This document shows positions 22,030 through 34,400 of a DNA stretch of 64,000 nucleotides, one piece after another. The DNA comes from Polyporus tsugae (Eukaryota > Basidiomycota > Agaricomycetes > Polyporales > Polyporaceae). The stretch lies in assembly GCA_024305745.1 (NCBI GenBank), contig JAHRBS010000008.1, positions 2,142,979 to 2,206,978 of the forward strand, in the 5' to 3' direction. Numbering within the stretch: position 1 is the stretch's first letter; the number at the start of each line of letters is the position of its first letter. The translations under genes were made by a program, and so were the position numbers. The notes under the pieces were generated by a model. It searched no databases. It was given only the letters and a program-made list of their open reading frames with translations, and was not told where the DNA came from.

Positions 22030-22560
22030 ATGAGTGATTGCATGAGTGATGTAGCTCATTGGAAAGAGCTCTTTAAAGGCTTTCTAATGGTGGTACTAGT
22101 GTGTTGTTACAGTCACTATTGACCAAGATATAAGCAAAACATTAAAAATGCGCAAATGCCTCTCTTTGGGTGCTTATTTTAGGCTTTTAGAAGGCCCCTT
22201 TCAAACATGTGCAAATAGTGGTAGTTTCATGTTATTTGACCTACTATTGGCCAAGTCATGAGCTAAATAAAAAAAATGTGCAAATGCCGAATTTGCAAAT
22301 TGGGCACTCAGCTATTAGTCGCATTAGAAAGCTGCATTTAATACCTTTCTAACAGTAGTACTTACACCCCATTTGGACCAAGATATAAGCAAAACATTCC
22401 GGCACTTATACTATCAACACTTTTCTTTACCCATGTATACAATAGTTTGAATGCCAATTAGAATGCACATAAGCTCATTAGAAAGCCGCTTTCAATAGCT
22501 TTATAATGAGCCTACATTTGTCTTATTTGACCCAGTATTAACTCGGGTACTAGCAAAACT
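22030..22560. repeat. Dyad-containing degenerate repeats, unit about 150 bp
   Basis: Three to four units, each with CATTAGAAAG(C) ... (G)CTTTCTAATG, a self-complementary pair 15-25 bases apart, followed by a GACCAAGATATAAGCAAAAC block (clear at about 22118 and 22376). Could be a small non-autonomous element or a satellite; I do not recognise the family. Confidence 0.55.
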
Positions 22561-23367
22561 GGCTGCATTAAGGCTGATTATATAAGTCTGTGGGCGTCTG
22601 TTGGACTTTGAGCTAATAGGGTACGGACTTATCCGGACAAGAGGCTATGTGACCACATGGCGCTTAGTCAATGCTATGCATCTTACTTACCGTATTTAGG
22701 TTTCTCTCTCATACTATTGTTGTAGAGGTCCGGAGATGTCTGGAATCTTCTTGGACAATCCATACTGCTCTAGAATAGTCTAGGTAGTTCTATGCTTACT
22801 CACTCTATGGTGCTATATTGCACAATCCTTGACTCATTGTCTTACTCATGCATACATGTGACTTCTTTATCGCTTACTCATGCACTCCCTACTGTAGTAT
22901 ATAAGGACTGCATTCTCTGCTCCTGCTCTTCAGTCGTTCACTCACTGACTGAAGAGTAAGTACTATACTTGCCTCTCTTTTACTTGTAGTTACTGACTTT
23001 ACCTTAGTCTCTCTGTGTTTGACTTACAGGTACTTGGTAACTTACAATTTAGTTGTTCACTCACTGACTGAAGATCTCTCTGTGTTTGACTTATAGTTGG
23101 AACCCTTGCCCTCATAGCCTCGAGTTCATCAGTGTCCCTCATCGGAATCTGTATGTGTAAGACCTTGGTACTAGCTATAGTTGAGCCTGAATATTGTGCT
23201 GGCTTTAGACCATTTATTTGGATGCACGGGCAAAATTCAAATAGAGGATGGATGTTAAATAGGTGGTAGATAATTTTAGCATCCAGATTTCAGCAGTCGA
23301 GAGAAGTGAGGCTTTGATAAAGACAAACTGCCTTAATGGAGACTCCTTCTCTGCATGGAGGCAGGTG

Positions 23368-23562
23368 TGTTACGATACGACTTTCACGATTAGTAATACC
23401 ACCTGTAACGACATGTACGACCTGCCCTGAAGCACCTGGTCCGTGCACAGGCTCCAAACCAATATATAAACCACTCGGTAGCTGCGGTAATTCCCCAGCT
23501 TCGAGTTGGTCTTTAGTCCCCCAGTCCTTCGCTTATTGCTAGCGTGAGGTCTGACCTTATCA
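23368..23562 (+). repeat. 5' LTR (195 bp)
   Basis: TG..CA-bounded repeat with an AATATATAAA box at about 23462-23471. Two differences from the 3' copy (A/G in the GTAACRACATG word, C/T in GTAGCTGYGG). Confidence 0.95.
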
Positions 23563-23583
23563 TAACTCCAAGCTACCCTTTCC

Positions 23584-24183
23584 TTGACCTACGGCGCACC
23601 GTCTTCATTGCCAACCGTGGCGTCCTCATCATCCTCCACTTCTCTCCCCGTCCCAAACCCTCCACTCGTCGTGCGTCTCGCCGACGGCACCACCCACCAC
23701 CTCGTCCCTATATATACCCTCACCAACTCGTCGCTGCCGTCTCCGTTGTTGACACCACCTATCCCAATTCCGCCCCTGCACCTTTGTCACCGATCCCCAA
23801 GTCCCGTTATCAACTCAGACTCCGATTCCGACTCCGCCACCGCCGTAGACTCCGACTCTGACTCCGATTCAGACGCTGGTGTCCCCATCCACATCGCCGT
23901 ATCCCGACACGTCAATCCTGCGCACGCCACCTTCATCCAAACAAGGGTCAACACCCCGCTGTTCCAAGGAACAGAAGTCACGGCGTACGTCCCACGCTCC
24001 CTTTACTCCGTCCTTCCCGGACACGTCATCTTCCGTTTCCCCGCCACCCCAACAACTTTCGCCTATTCTCTTTACGGCATCATTGCATCCGTACAACCCA
24101 CCTATTGGGTATTTCACATTTCCCTTATACCTTACGTTATCGACCAGACCGCTATTCTACACGTGTCCATTCCAACCGAGTAG
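23584..24183 (+). other. Leader ORF upstream of gag, no ATG
   Basis: 200 codons are open from the LTR edge to TAG at 24181, in the same frame as the main part of gag, but the frame contains no methionine. Translation from it would need a non-AUG start or a spliced leader. The protein reads as a Ser/Pro-rich half, an alternating Ser-Asp tract (residues about 75-97) and a hydrophobic C-terminal part. No family recognised. It may be a lost N-terminal part of gag or a leader with chance openness. Confidence 0.35.
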
Positions 24184-24304
24184 TCAGTGACCACGTGTCA
24201 CAACTCGGCGCAGGAGACCCCGGTTAGCCATACCGCGGTAAAACTGCTAGTGTAACCTACATCTTGTCACATACGCTTACCTACACCTTCTTTGCATTTA
24301 GTGA

Positions 24305-26306
24305 ATGGACCCTTGGGATCTGCTGCTTGAATCGTACCCAACTCCGTCTCCATCCCCTCCACCGGTTCTCCGCGCTATAAACGCATGGGAAGATAAGGCG
24401 ACACGGCTTGCGCAGGACAGCGGCACTGTCAATTCCAGAAATCAGACGACGTCCGAGTCGACGCATACCTCCTCAATGACGATCTCCTCCAGTGCCACCA
24501 ACAACCGTGTCCCAACCGGTACAATAGCCAGAACCCCATCGAGTTCCGAAGCCCGCAATATATCCCCCTCCCACGCGAACCGCCACTGGAACCAACAGCT
24601 CCGGTACCTGGAACAACTCACACAAGAACTCGTGCGCGTCAGCTGACCCCTGAGCCCGTTGTACGCGCCGGAAGTCCGTACCCATGCACCCGTCCAGAAT
24701 GTCAGCGAGAACCTACCCCACCTGTCGCACATATCCCCATCCCCGTCCAAGTCGCGGGATCCACGGAAGCGTCCCTGGTCGCCGGAAGTAGCCGATTCGA
24801 ATACCGAGAACTCCCGGAAGAACCCTCGCCTCCAACAGACTCAGACGACGATCAGGAACCTTCCAGACATCATAGATCTGACTCAGATGGATTCATCTGT
24901 GCCCTCGAGAACCTTGGTCTCAGCACTTCCCCCATGACCACAGGATCCTTACCCGCTCCCCAAAACCCCATCCAACCTCCTGTCCAAACCGCCGGCATCA
25001 GCCAACCACCCCGCGCTCATCGAGCAATGGCGCAAACATTTTCATTCGACGCGGCAACGCAAGCATGGATCTCGGGGGAGATCGCAAACTTCATCGCGGC
25101 AACCCAACCCCAACGCGGAGGTAGGAACCATGCCCCACCTAGACTCGCCCAGCCCGAGTACTTCGACGGACTCAGCCCAGACTTCGAACAGTGGAAGTCT
25201 GACGTCCAGGTCTACGTGGCCGGCCTGGACAAAGATCCAGCAATATCTGCCATCTTAGGGTTGATTCGTGGTACAACTGTGAACAGATGGAAGCGTAATC
25301 TCGTAGAGGACAAGTTTGTGGCAAACGGGAATAGATGGAACTACCCGGACGTAGCAGCGTTCTGGGCCGAGTTGACAGCAAAGTTTAGACCAATAAACTA
25401 CGTTAACGACGCAATCATCGCACTCAATCAGATTCACATGGGCAATCGCCGGGCCGAAGACTTATTTGACGAATGGGAAGATCTGACAGCCCGTGCCACG
25501 GAAAACAGAGACACGGCTAACAACATTTATCGGCTCAAAAACGCGCTACCATCCAGCTACCTAGTTGCGATCAGCACGATGCCGGTAAAGCCTGTCACCT
25601 ACGCCCAGTGGAAATCTATGATCATCGCCATGGATAACGATTGCATCATCTTCAACCACCAGATCCGTGACTTCACACGTCAACCGCCCCCATGTGCTCC
25701 ACCTCAGTACTCACCGCCGAATGCTCCCCCGCGCTATGGTAACCCTCCCCCACAATACCCGGGAAATGCCCCACAATATCTGTCACGATACCCAGAGTAT
25801 TCCCCGGTGTTCCCTCCGTCACGATATCCGCCATACGCCCCAGCGTCACAATACCCACTGCCCCGGCCATACTACCCACAACGTCCCCAGGTACCCACAA
25901 TGCCGGGAGACAGACGCACAGACACAGGGGTCACATACGGAGGAGCCGGACAGCCGATGGACATTGATCGGCTCAGGGCCCGACCATGCCGAAAGTGCGG
26001 CGCAAAGCAGACCGAGAAGGGCTCATGCGAAGACATGTGGCACATCCCCAACCGACCGGCGCAGCTGCGGTACAGAAGTGCCGATGGGAAGAACACGACA
26101 GTCGCGAGGAATTCCTCGAAGAGGTCAGACGTTTCCATCAAGAAGACCCCGAGGACTTCCTTGCACAGATTGCCGGGGTAACGGTCCCTACCTATCACAA
26201 GGACCCAGAACCACAGCACGCGCCAGAGGAATACATGGATGGATACAACGAGATACAGCAACAGATGGACAAGTACGAGCAGCATTTTCCCTACGGTCCC
26301 ACGTAA
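24305..26306 (+). pseudogene. gag: gag polyprotein, two frameshifts
   Basis: Starts at ATG 24305 (MDPWDLLLESYP). The frame must change near 24430 to enter the long open frame that includes ATG 24934. The capsid domain (genomic about 25140-25680, 'PEYFDGLSPDFEQWKSDVQ' to 'QIRDF') is followed by a Pro/Tyr-rich repeat region (PPRYGNPPPQYP-like, 25685-25890) and a CRKCGAKQ..C motif that is not a full CCHC knuckle. A second frame change near 26080 leads into an acidic tail ending at TAA 26304-26306. Structural protein; probably inactive as written. Confidence 0.7.
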
Positions 26307-26309
26307 GCG

Positions 26310-29300
26310 CACATACGCGGCGACCGTCACTGTACAATAGTTTTCAGAATCGGTTTTCTGTCTTGGGCTCTGATGTACCCGCTCCGGGTTGTATGATACC
26401 TATGCCTACTTATTCACCGGACAACTCCACCATTCCCCACCCTACCCAGTTACGTACTATACTTATTAAAAATAACGAGACAACTGATCGTCGGAGCCAA
26501 CCTACAGGCAACAATCAGCGCGGCGGGTTAGAACCCGTGCTTAATTTCTCGTCCAAAAATAACAAAAAAGTCGAAAAAACCCCTAGTGTGCCCATTAACG
26601 CCATCCGAGTAATGTCCTACGGTCCGACGTACTTCAAAGTCACACGCGGCACCGGAAGCAAACAACTAGACATACCGGTCATGATCAAAAACCTAGAAAC
26701 TCTTCAGGTTTACGACACCAAGGCTCTCTGTGATACTGGTTGTACCGGTTCGTGTGTCAATAGAAACTTCGTTCAGCGTGCAGGCCTGTCACCTAAGCCA
26801 TTCCCACATCCCATTGACGTATTTAACGCCGATGGATCTCCCAACATAGGTGGTAGAATCACGCATTACGTTGACATACAACTACAGATCGGAGACCACG
26901 CGGAACAAATCCCGCTTCTAGTCACTGATCTTGGCAAAATGGACATATATCTTGGGCACGACTGGATTGAGCATCACAATCCGTCGATACATTGGAAGAA
27001 CAAAACCATTGAGTTCGACCGATGCCTGAGCACTTGCCATCACATCGTCAGCGCTGGTGATCAAATCTTCTCCCTACATACCCGATCGTGGCTTGACGCC
27101 CGATCAGTCCACATACGTGCAAAAACGTCGATAGCAATGGAAATCGCAATCAAACAGAATGAGGCCAAAGCAGAACAAATGTTCGAGGAAATGATCCCAG
27201 AGTACTATCAAGATTTCCACGACGTCTTCGACGAAGCGACGTTCTCCACTCTTCCCGAACGACGGCCTTATGACCACGCGATTGAATTGACCGTGAACGC
27301 TAAACCGTATTGTGGAAAGATATACCCCATGACCCTAGACGAACAACAAGCACTAGACGTGTTCTTAGAGGAAAATCTATCCACGGGTCGAATTCGTTCA
27401 TCGAAATCCTCGTGGGGGGCTCCGTTCTTCTTTGTCAAGAAAAAAGACAGCAAACTGCGTCCCGTTCAGGACTACAGACAGTTAAACGCCTTGACCAAGA
27501 AAAATGTGTACCCTCTTCCTCTAATGCTAGAGATCCTAGATCGGCTGAAAGGCGCCCAGTACTACACCAAGTTAGACATACGTTGGGGATACAACAATAT
27601 TCGTATAGTCGAAGGCGATGAGGAAAAAGCAGTGTTTATCACAAATCGCGGCTTATACGAACCTCTCGTCATGTTCTTCGGCTTAACGAATTCTCCAGCG
27701 ACTTTCCAAATGATGATAAACTCAATCTTCCAAGATCTAATTCTTCGTGGAAAAGTCATTGTGTACTTAGACGACATCATCATCTGTACAGCCGATCTAG
27801 AGGAACACAGACGCATAGTACGACAAGTCCTACAGATCCTTCGAGACAATCACCTTACGTGTAAACCCCAGAAGTGCGAGTTCGAAACTCAGGAAACCGA
27901 GTACCTAGGTCATATCATCACCCCCGGCGAGATTCGCATGGACCTGGGCAAGGTCAAAGGTGTCATTGATTGGCCAGTACCCATGTGCAAACGTGATGTA
28001 CAGAGTTTCCTTGGATTCGCAAACTTCTATAGACGGTTTATCAAGGACTTCTCAAAGATCGCTGGACCAATGAATCGTCTCACGGGTCTTAACGTATGGA
28101 CATGGACTCCAGAGCATCAACTCGCTTTTGAAGGGATCAAGGGCGCAATCACACACACCTCCGTGTTAGCCATACCCAACGACACGGATCCCTTAAAAGT
28201 CAAATGCGATGCCTCGAACTTTGCGATCGGAGCCGAGCTCTCGCAGTGCCAGAACGGACTATGGAAACCTATTGCCTTCCTATCACATTCCTTAACACCC
28301 GCACAAAAAGGATACGAGATCTGGGATCAAGAAATGTTGTCGGTTATCGCCGTGTTACAAGAATTGCGTCACTTCCTCCAAAACGCGCGAGAATTTGAGG
28401 TCCATAATGACCACAAAAACCTCGAATACTTCTGAAAACCACAACGGCTAAACGCGCAACAAGCGCGTTGGGCGACAACTCTCGCGAACTACCACTTCAA
28501 GTTACACCATAAACCAGGTCGTACCATGGGCAAAGTAGACGCTCTGTCTAGACGCGTGGACCATGAAACCGGTCCCGTGATCGAAAACTTCACATTGCTC
28601 AAGGAACACTGGTTTGCGGCTTCTCATACGATAGATGGAGCAGACAATTTGAAGAAAATGTGTTTGGAACACATTAATCTTTATGACCGTCTTGTCGTTG
28701 AGAAACTAGGAAAGGACAATGATTGGGAATTAGCCGAGGACGGCTTAATCTACAGGAGGGGGAGAATGGTCGTTCCAAACCACTCGGAACTTCGCGGACG
28801 CGTCATCGCTTCACACCACGATTCAATCGCAGCTGGACATCCGGGTGCAGCCAAAACACAAGATCTGATCATGAGATCTTATTGGTGGCCATCCATTCGG
28901 AAAGACGTTGCCAAGTACGTCACCGGATGCATCACGTGTCAGTGCGTCAAGATTGATCGACAACCACGTGCTGCACCACTCCATCCCAACCCTATTCCTG
29001 ATCAGAACTGGCAATTCGTCACCATGGACTATATGACCGGACTACCCGAATGCAACGGACATGATGCCATACTAGTCTTTGTTGATATGAAGTCCAAAGA
29101 CTACATCGCTATTCCCTGTTCAAAAACGCTAGACTCGGAAGGACAAGCAAGACTCTTCATCAAACACGTAGTCGTACCCCACAGCCTGCCCAAGCGCATA
29201 TGGTTGGACCGAGGCCCTACCCTCGTGTCCTCCTTCACCAAAGAAGTCTACCGACAGATGGGGATCGAAGGCAATCCTAGTACAGCCTATCATCCCCAGA

Positions 29301-30262
29301 CCGACGGCCAGACCGAGCGCATGAATCAAGAGATCCAGACCTATCTACGGATCTTCATCAATCACAAACAGGACGACTGGGTCGAATGGCTACCGCTAGC
29401 AGAGTTTGCCTACCGATGTCGTGTACACGCGTCCACAGGAATGTCCCCTTTCTTCATGACTCACGGTCATGAACCCAACACCGGAGTCGAGACTTTGAAA
29501 GACGGCATCAATGAATCCGCCAAGCAATTCACCGAGCGAATGCAACACATCGGGAAGCAAGCAGCGCAGGCGCTGGAGATAGCACGAGAAGCGATGAAGC
29601 GACATTACGACAAGCACTGACAACCATCACGAGATTACAAGATAGGCGATTACGTATACATCGACGCACAGAACTTCCCCACCGACCGACCAAACAAGAA
29701 ACTCGAAGACAAGCGCTATGGCCCTTTCTGAGTTGAAGAAAAAGTCGGTGCTAGTGCATATCGCCTAAAACTCCCACCCAAGTGGAAGTTACATCACCCT
29801 GTATTCAACGAAGTACTCTTAACCCCTGCACACGATCCCGAATTCCCGAATCAAGGGAAAACCAGTCGAGAAGTACCCACTCTTCTGGAACCCGACCGAG
29901 AAGCTGAATCGATCTTGGATTCAAAGATCGTAGAAGGATCGGGTCGATCTCGCAAAGTTCACTACCTCGTTCAATGGTGTGGACTCACACGAGCTGACTG
30001 CAAATGGGTACCTTCGGATACAGACGAACTCCAGACGGACGAGGCCAAGAAACTCATCACCGCTTTCTACGCCGCGAACAAATTCGCGCCACGCATCCAC
30101 GTTCGCTACCTACTCACCGCTACGGACAAGCATGGACAAATAATCACATACGACACAGATTCTTATGACTTTTGGACACGTAGATATAATGACTGGAAAA
30201 GACGAAATCCTAATGAAAGTAATACACAACAGGACTATGTACGACACTTTGCTTATGACTAG
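26310..30262 (+). pseudogene. pol: pol: protease, RT, RNase H, integrase, chromodomain
   Basis: Protease has CDTGCTGS (about 26730) and DIYLGHDWIEHHNP (about 26945). RT has 'VKKKDSKLRP', FFGLTNSPATF and YLDDIIIC (27430-27790). RNase H has KCDASNFAIGAEL and NDHKNLEYF, broken by TGA 28433 (FRKPQ context, CGA to TGA). Integrase (28526-29620) has H/H/C/C zinc ligands, DYMTGLP, WLDRGPTLVSSF and TERMNQE as the three acidic catalytic blocks, then TGA 29618. The chromodomain (29915-30100, KIVEGSGRSRKVHYLVQWCG) is split from it by TGA near 29728. Three C-to-T nonsense changes account for all breaks in pol. Confidence 0.85.
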
Positions 30263-30340
30263 TTAACCCATGGTATTAACGACTACCCCACTACTAACGC
30301 TTCGCGGCTTCCTGGGACATGAAGCTAAAGAGGGGGGTAA

Positions 30341-30535
30341 TGTTACGATACGACTTTCACGATTAGTAATACCACCTGTAACGGCATGTACGACCTGCCC
30401 TGAAGCACCTGGTCCGTGCACAGGCTCCAAACCAATATATAAACCACTCGGTAGCTGTGGTAATTCCCCAGCTTCGAGTTGGTCTTTAGTCCCCCAGTCC
30501 TTCGCTTATTGCTAGCGTGAGGTCTGACCTTATCA
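30341..30535 (+). repeat. 3' LTR (195 bp)
   Basis: Preceded directly by the polypurine tract at about 30326-30340 and followed by the AGGTG target duplicate. Same length as the 5' LTR. Confidence 0.95.
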
Positions 30536-31450
30536 AGGTGTACGTCTCCAGCGGGCGCGCGTCAGCAAGATCACCTTGATCTAGCCGTGGTCTGCCAGAG
30601 CCACGGAAAATCCATCTCCGCCCTGAGACTGGCCATTTTCCTGATGGGCGGGGGAACATTCCAATTCGAACTTACACTAGGTGCAAATCAGGATACTTTG
30701 CCCGAACTACTTATGGTGAAATAAGTCTGAATATCTTTACCATCCTCCACCGCAACGACCGAAATACCTTCTTGTAGTTGAATACACCCCCTTCACTGTA
30801 AGTGCCGCTCTTTACGACAGGTCTACAAAGGGCTTTACGATCGTTAAAGCAAAGGATAGTAAGTATCTCTACTGTAATCTTTACCACAATGTAGGGCGCA
30901 TTACCCTGATATGCACCCCGTGTTATGGATGGCATAGTCTCATACCAAGACCATCCGCGCGTTAGCGTTCACGTGAGAGGGGTTTGTGTCGAACCTATGG
31001 ATGGCAATCCATCTGTGTGACCACTTTTGGCAATGCTTTCAGAGAGCTGTCGGGCACACGAACACACCTGAATCTCACCGAAGGTACTACCCTTTGTCAA
31101 GTAAATCATCATGACGTTGTACGAGATAAAGGACTGTGATGTCCGTCGCATGGAAGGGGAAAGGTGCAGCAGTGACTGCTTCGTCGGGGTGGTCACAGCC
31201 ATTGCCAAACAGAGCCGCACAGCATCACATGACAGACGCGTTGACGCGGTCCGCGTGATCCCGACGCGTTGAACAGGGAGACCGACGCTCAGCCTCGTCC
31301 GACCTCCCTGCCCTCGACCTCGTCCTCGACCTCGTCCACCCCGCCAATCCTCGCGCTCTGCCCACTGTCTGCTCCCGGTCGTGTGTCTGCTGCCCGCTGC
31401 TGCTGTCTGTTGTACTCCTGGCTCTGCTATGAAGACGTGAAGGCGCGGCG
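30536..31450. other. Intergenic, no supportable gene
   Basis: Follows the TSD of the young Ty3 element. Short frames on both strands (such as 30969-31544 minus) are low-complexity or the antisense of GC-rich tracts. The last 200 bases are CT-rich and lie directly before the ATG of the next gene, so they probably hold its promoter. Confidence 0.5.
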
Positions 31451-34400
31451 ATGGAGACCCGTTCGTTGTCGAGTATGTACCAGCCACCTTCTCCTCCTCC
31501 CCACCCGTGCTCACTCCTCTAGTCCGTGCCCTGTATATCATCAACAGTACAGAGCCCTACATCCTCGCCCGGTCACACACCAAAGTCGACGTCCACATAG
31601 TCTCCACCTCTACCGATGATGACGGACAAGCCATCTATGGCAAAGTCCCTCTTCGACCATGTCTTGAAGCTATACGCCAATCCAGGTTCGTCTCCCTTTT
31701 GAAAATTTCCTACTTAAAACATCCTCATATCTATCTTTATCAAGCCCCGAACTAGCTCCCAGTGGTTCTCGCGACTTCTCCGTCTACGTCTTTGACCCTA
31801 TCGAGTCCCGTACGTTGCCCACCTCTATTCATCCTTTACTCTTCCTGTGCTCATTTGCGTATCTTCCCAAGAACAACGAGCCCCTACCAACTCTTCCTCA
31901 ACTACCTCACCCGTCGCCCTTGGCCAGGGTTGGATGTCCGATGCCCTCACCATTCATCACTCCCCACTCATCGTCGGCACCCTCTGCTCCGATGGCGTTC
32001 ACGACGATGCCATCGAGGTCATTTTCTCCCTCAAAGAGGTATGTCCATTCCCTCTTCCATCACCCGTCCCACTCAGCATCGCCCAGGCCCATCGTGCTCC
32101 AATCCCCCGTGCAAACTCAGCTTGCGCTGGCGAGAAGAGGCACTCGAAGCGTTCTAATACGCCACTCTTCACAACCGACCCCCTTAGATGGCCAAACCAA
32201 GAACCACGAAACGGTAGCAAGCACGACCGTTCTCCCAATGTGCTTCCCCATACCCCACTGGCTTCTCAACTTCCCGTACCCTCCAAGTCTGATGCTGTCT
32301 CGCCCGCAGTCATTCACCCAGAACTTCCTTCAGTCACTTCCCAACCTTCTATCGACTCTGCTCAAGCTACTGCACTTCAAGCCCTCTTCGTCGCCCTTGC
32401 CTGCCCCCAGCAAAGTCAACAACTCCTCTCTATGCTCTCCGCTATCGACTCCTCGGCTTCCGCTACCCCGAACCCTGATTTGGTCCAGATGCTCAGCATG
32501 ATGGTCACGTCAGCCGCTTCTGCAGCCGCACCATCGACCACATCCGCTTCGGTCGCCCTTTCATCTCCGGTTGTTCCAGCATCGTCCGCGACTGACACTG
32601 ATCCGAATGCACCTCTGACATTTCTGTCCGCTCCCGCTCCTTCTATTCCTGCAACCTTCCCTCCGCCCAACGCTCCCACCCCACCCACAACTGACCACGC
32701 ACACGAAGACGATGAAGTCGTGGTCCTCGACAAGGAGAATGTCAATCCTGTGGCATTCCATCGCAAAGCACGTGAAAAGGAGGACCTGAAGGAGAACTCA
32801 CGTCTACCGGCTCCGAACCATCCTCTTCTTGAGAACACCATGGAGCCTTGCGCTCGTGTTCACCCCCCAGGGAAGGTGGATCACGCTTCGGTCGATTCAT
32901 CAGGCCCAAATTCCCGCAAGCGGACGCTCAGCGAAATTATGGACCAGCGGGAGCGAGCGCGGGAAACTTCGCGTAAACGGATGGCCAGTTCCACACGCCG
33001 GCCTGTGACGTCAACCAACTTCGGCTCCGTGCTCTCATCTCGTAGTGCCGTTGCAAACTCTGCGCTCAATAGCGAGCCGTATCCAGTAGGGCCGCACGCT
33101 GCCTCTGATCCTGCTTGGGATAACGTTCTGCCTTTTCACGGTACATCTGTCTCGGCACCTGCTACTTCACCCCCACGCCGCGGAGCGTCGGTTGTTGGCA
33201 AGTCCGCCCGACGTCACCCATACGTTGTTCCCGACTGGGCCCGAACCACTACAGGGACCCTGCCTCGTGCTGCAAATGGTTCCTTCATTAGTGGGGAGGG
33301 TACGCTAGTGGAAACCTCTACGCATAAACGTCCTGTGAAAAAAGGCAAGGAGAAAGAGAAGGCAACGGGTCCAAAGGTTCGCAAACCGCGTCCGACAACA
33401 TATAAGGATCCTTCCGAGAGCATCGAGGACCGCACCTTCCATGGCCCTGTAACGCTCACTACCCCGCTCCGTGACACTGGTGGTAATAGTTCAAGTGCCG
33501 TCGCCGACCTTCCGCGGCCCGTCATTGCTTCCTCTCCGCAATCACACGCTTTTCCAATGCCTTTCGCTCCCTCATCGTCCCATAATGTGCTCACAATTTC
33601 GCAAAACGTTGAACCACCCTCCACCCCACCTCGACGACGATCGGCAAGCAGCAATCCTACTACACCCGGTGATGACGACGGTTCCCTTTTCACCCCCGAG
33701 CCGACTCGTAGTGCTCGAACCCCTCGCAAGCTACCTAGTTTGTACAGCGGGTTGGCCATATCGCCTTCTCGTTTTCCACGCACCTGCAAGCCTCGTACAC
33801 CATCTAAACGTCTCGGTCAGCCTAGCAGCTCCCGTAGCGCTAGCTCAATGCCCGACGTCCCTCCGACCCATCAGGACGATAGCGAACAAGGAGGGCCGCT
33901 GTCTGATGACCTTGACATACCCTTGGACTCGATACCTATCGCGAGCAGCGACGGGGAGTTCGACATCGACTTGCGAGCTAGCCCGTCTACTACATCGAAG
34001 TGGCGCTGCGTTGGCTTACCACCATCATCGCCTCTTCCCCCTTCTAGTCCCATCCTCACTCCCTCTGATGCGGACGATTGGGATTCAACACAAGAGCAAG
34101 ACGAGCAGGAGCCTGCCAATGCGGACGCCACAATTTGCCTTCCACAGCTCGAGATCAACCCTTGTCCAGCCGAGAACGCGCGCAGCAGCAGCCCAACGTC
34201 AGAACAAGAGTTGGCCACGCTCTTGTCACAGCAGCAATCGGGCTTTCCCTCGGATGCTGCACTGAGCGGGGACATCTTCGGTCCCGACTTCCTCACTCCG
34301 TTCGCTTCTACCCCTTCGGACATCTTTGCCGATCTGGGTCAAGCCCCATTGCCTGATGGCCAGCCATTCCATGCCTGCAGCGACGACGGATTTTTACCCC

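Larger units (their letters stand above)
21192..23367. other. AT-rich repetitive DNA without a supportable gene
   Basis: Contains two degenerate repeat arrays (listed separately) and, from about 22610 to 23110, a stretch with LTR-like traits: TGTTGGACTTTG at the left, TATATAAGG at about 22899, and the 20-mer GTTCACTCACTGACTGAAGA twice (about 22935 and 23056). No long reading frame. Base composition is far lower in GC than the gene-rich half of the window. Confidence 0.6.
23368..30535 (+). mobile_element. Young Ty3/gypsy chromovirus with 195-bp LTRs and TSD
   Basis: 7168 bp bounded by 195-bp direct LTRs (23368-23562 and 30341-30535) that start TGTTACG and end CTTATCA and differ at only two bases. 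A perfect 5-bp target duplication AGGTG lies at 23363-23367 and 30536-30540. A polypurine tract (AAAGAGGGGGGTAA) abuts the 3' LTR. Order: leader ORF, gag, protease, RT, RNase H, integrase, chromodomain. Despite its youth, pol has TGA stops at 28433, 29618 and about 29728, and gag needs two frame changes, so this copy is not autonomous. Confidence 0.95.

Noticed and set aside
22610..23110. Solo LTR of another element
   Set aside because: TATA-like box and a repeated 20-mer are present, but no matching end, target duplication or second copy was found in the window; described only as part of the AT-rich region.
30969..31544. 191-codon minus-strand frame
   Set aside because: Antisense to the promoter and first exons of the SPT21-like gene; Gly-Arg repeats reflect GC-rich DNA.
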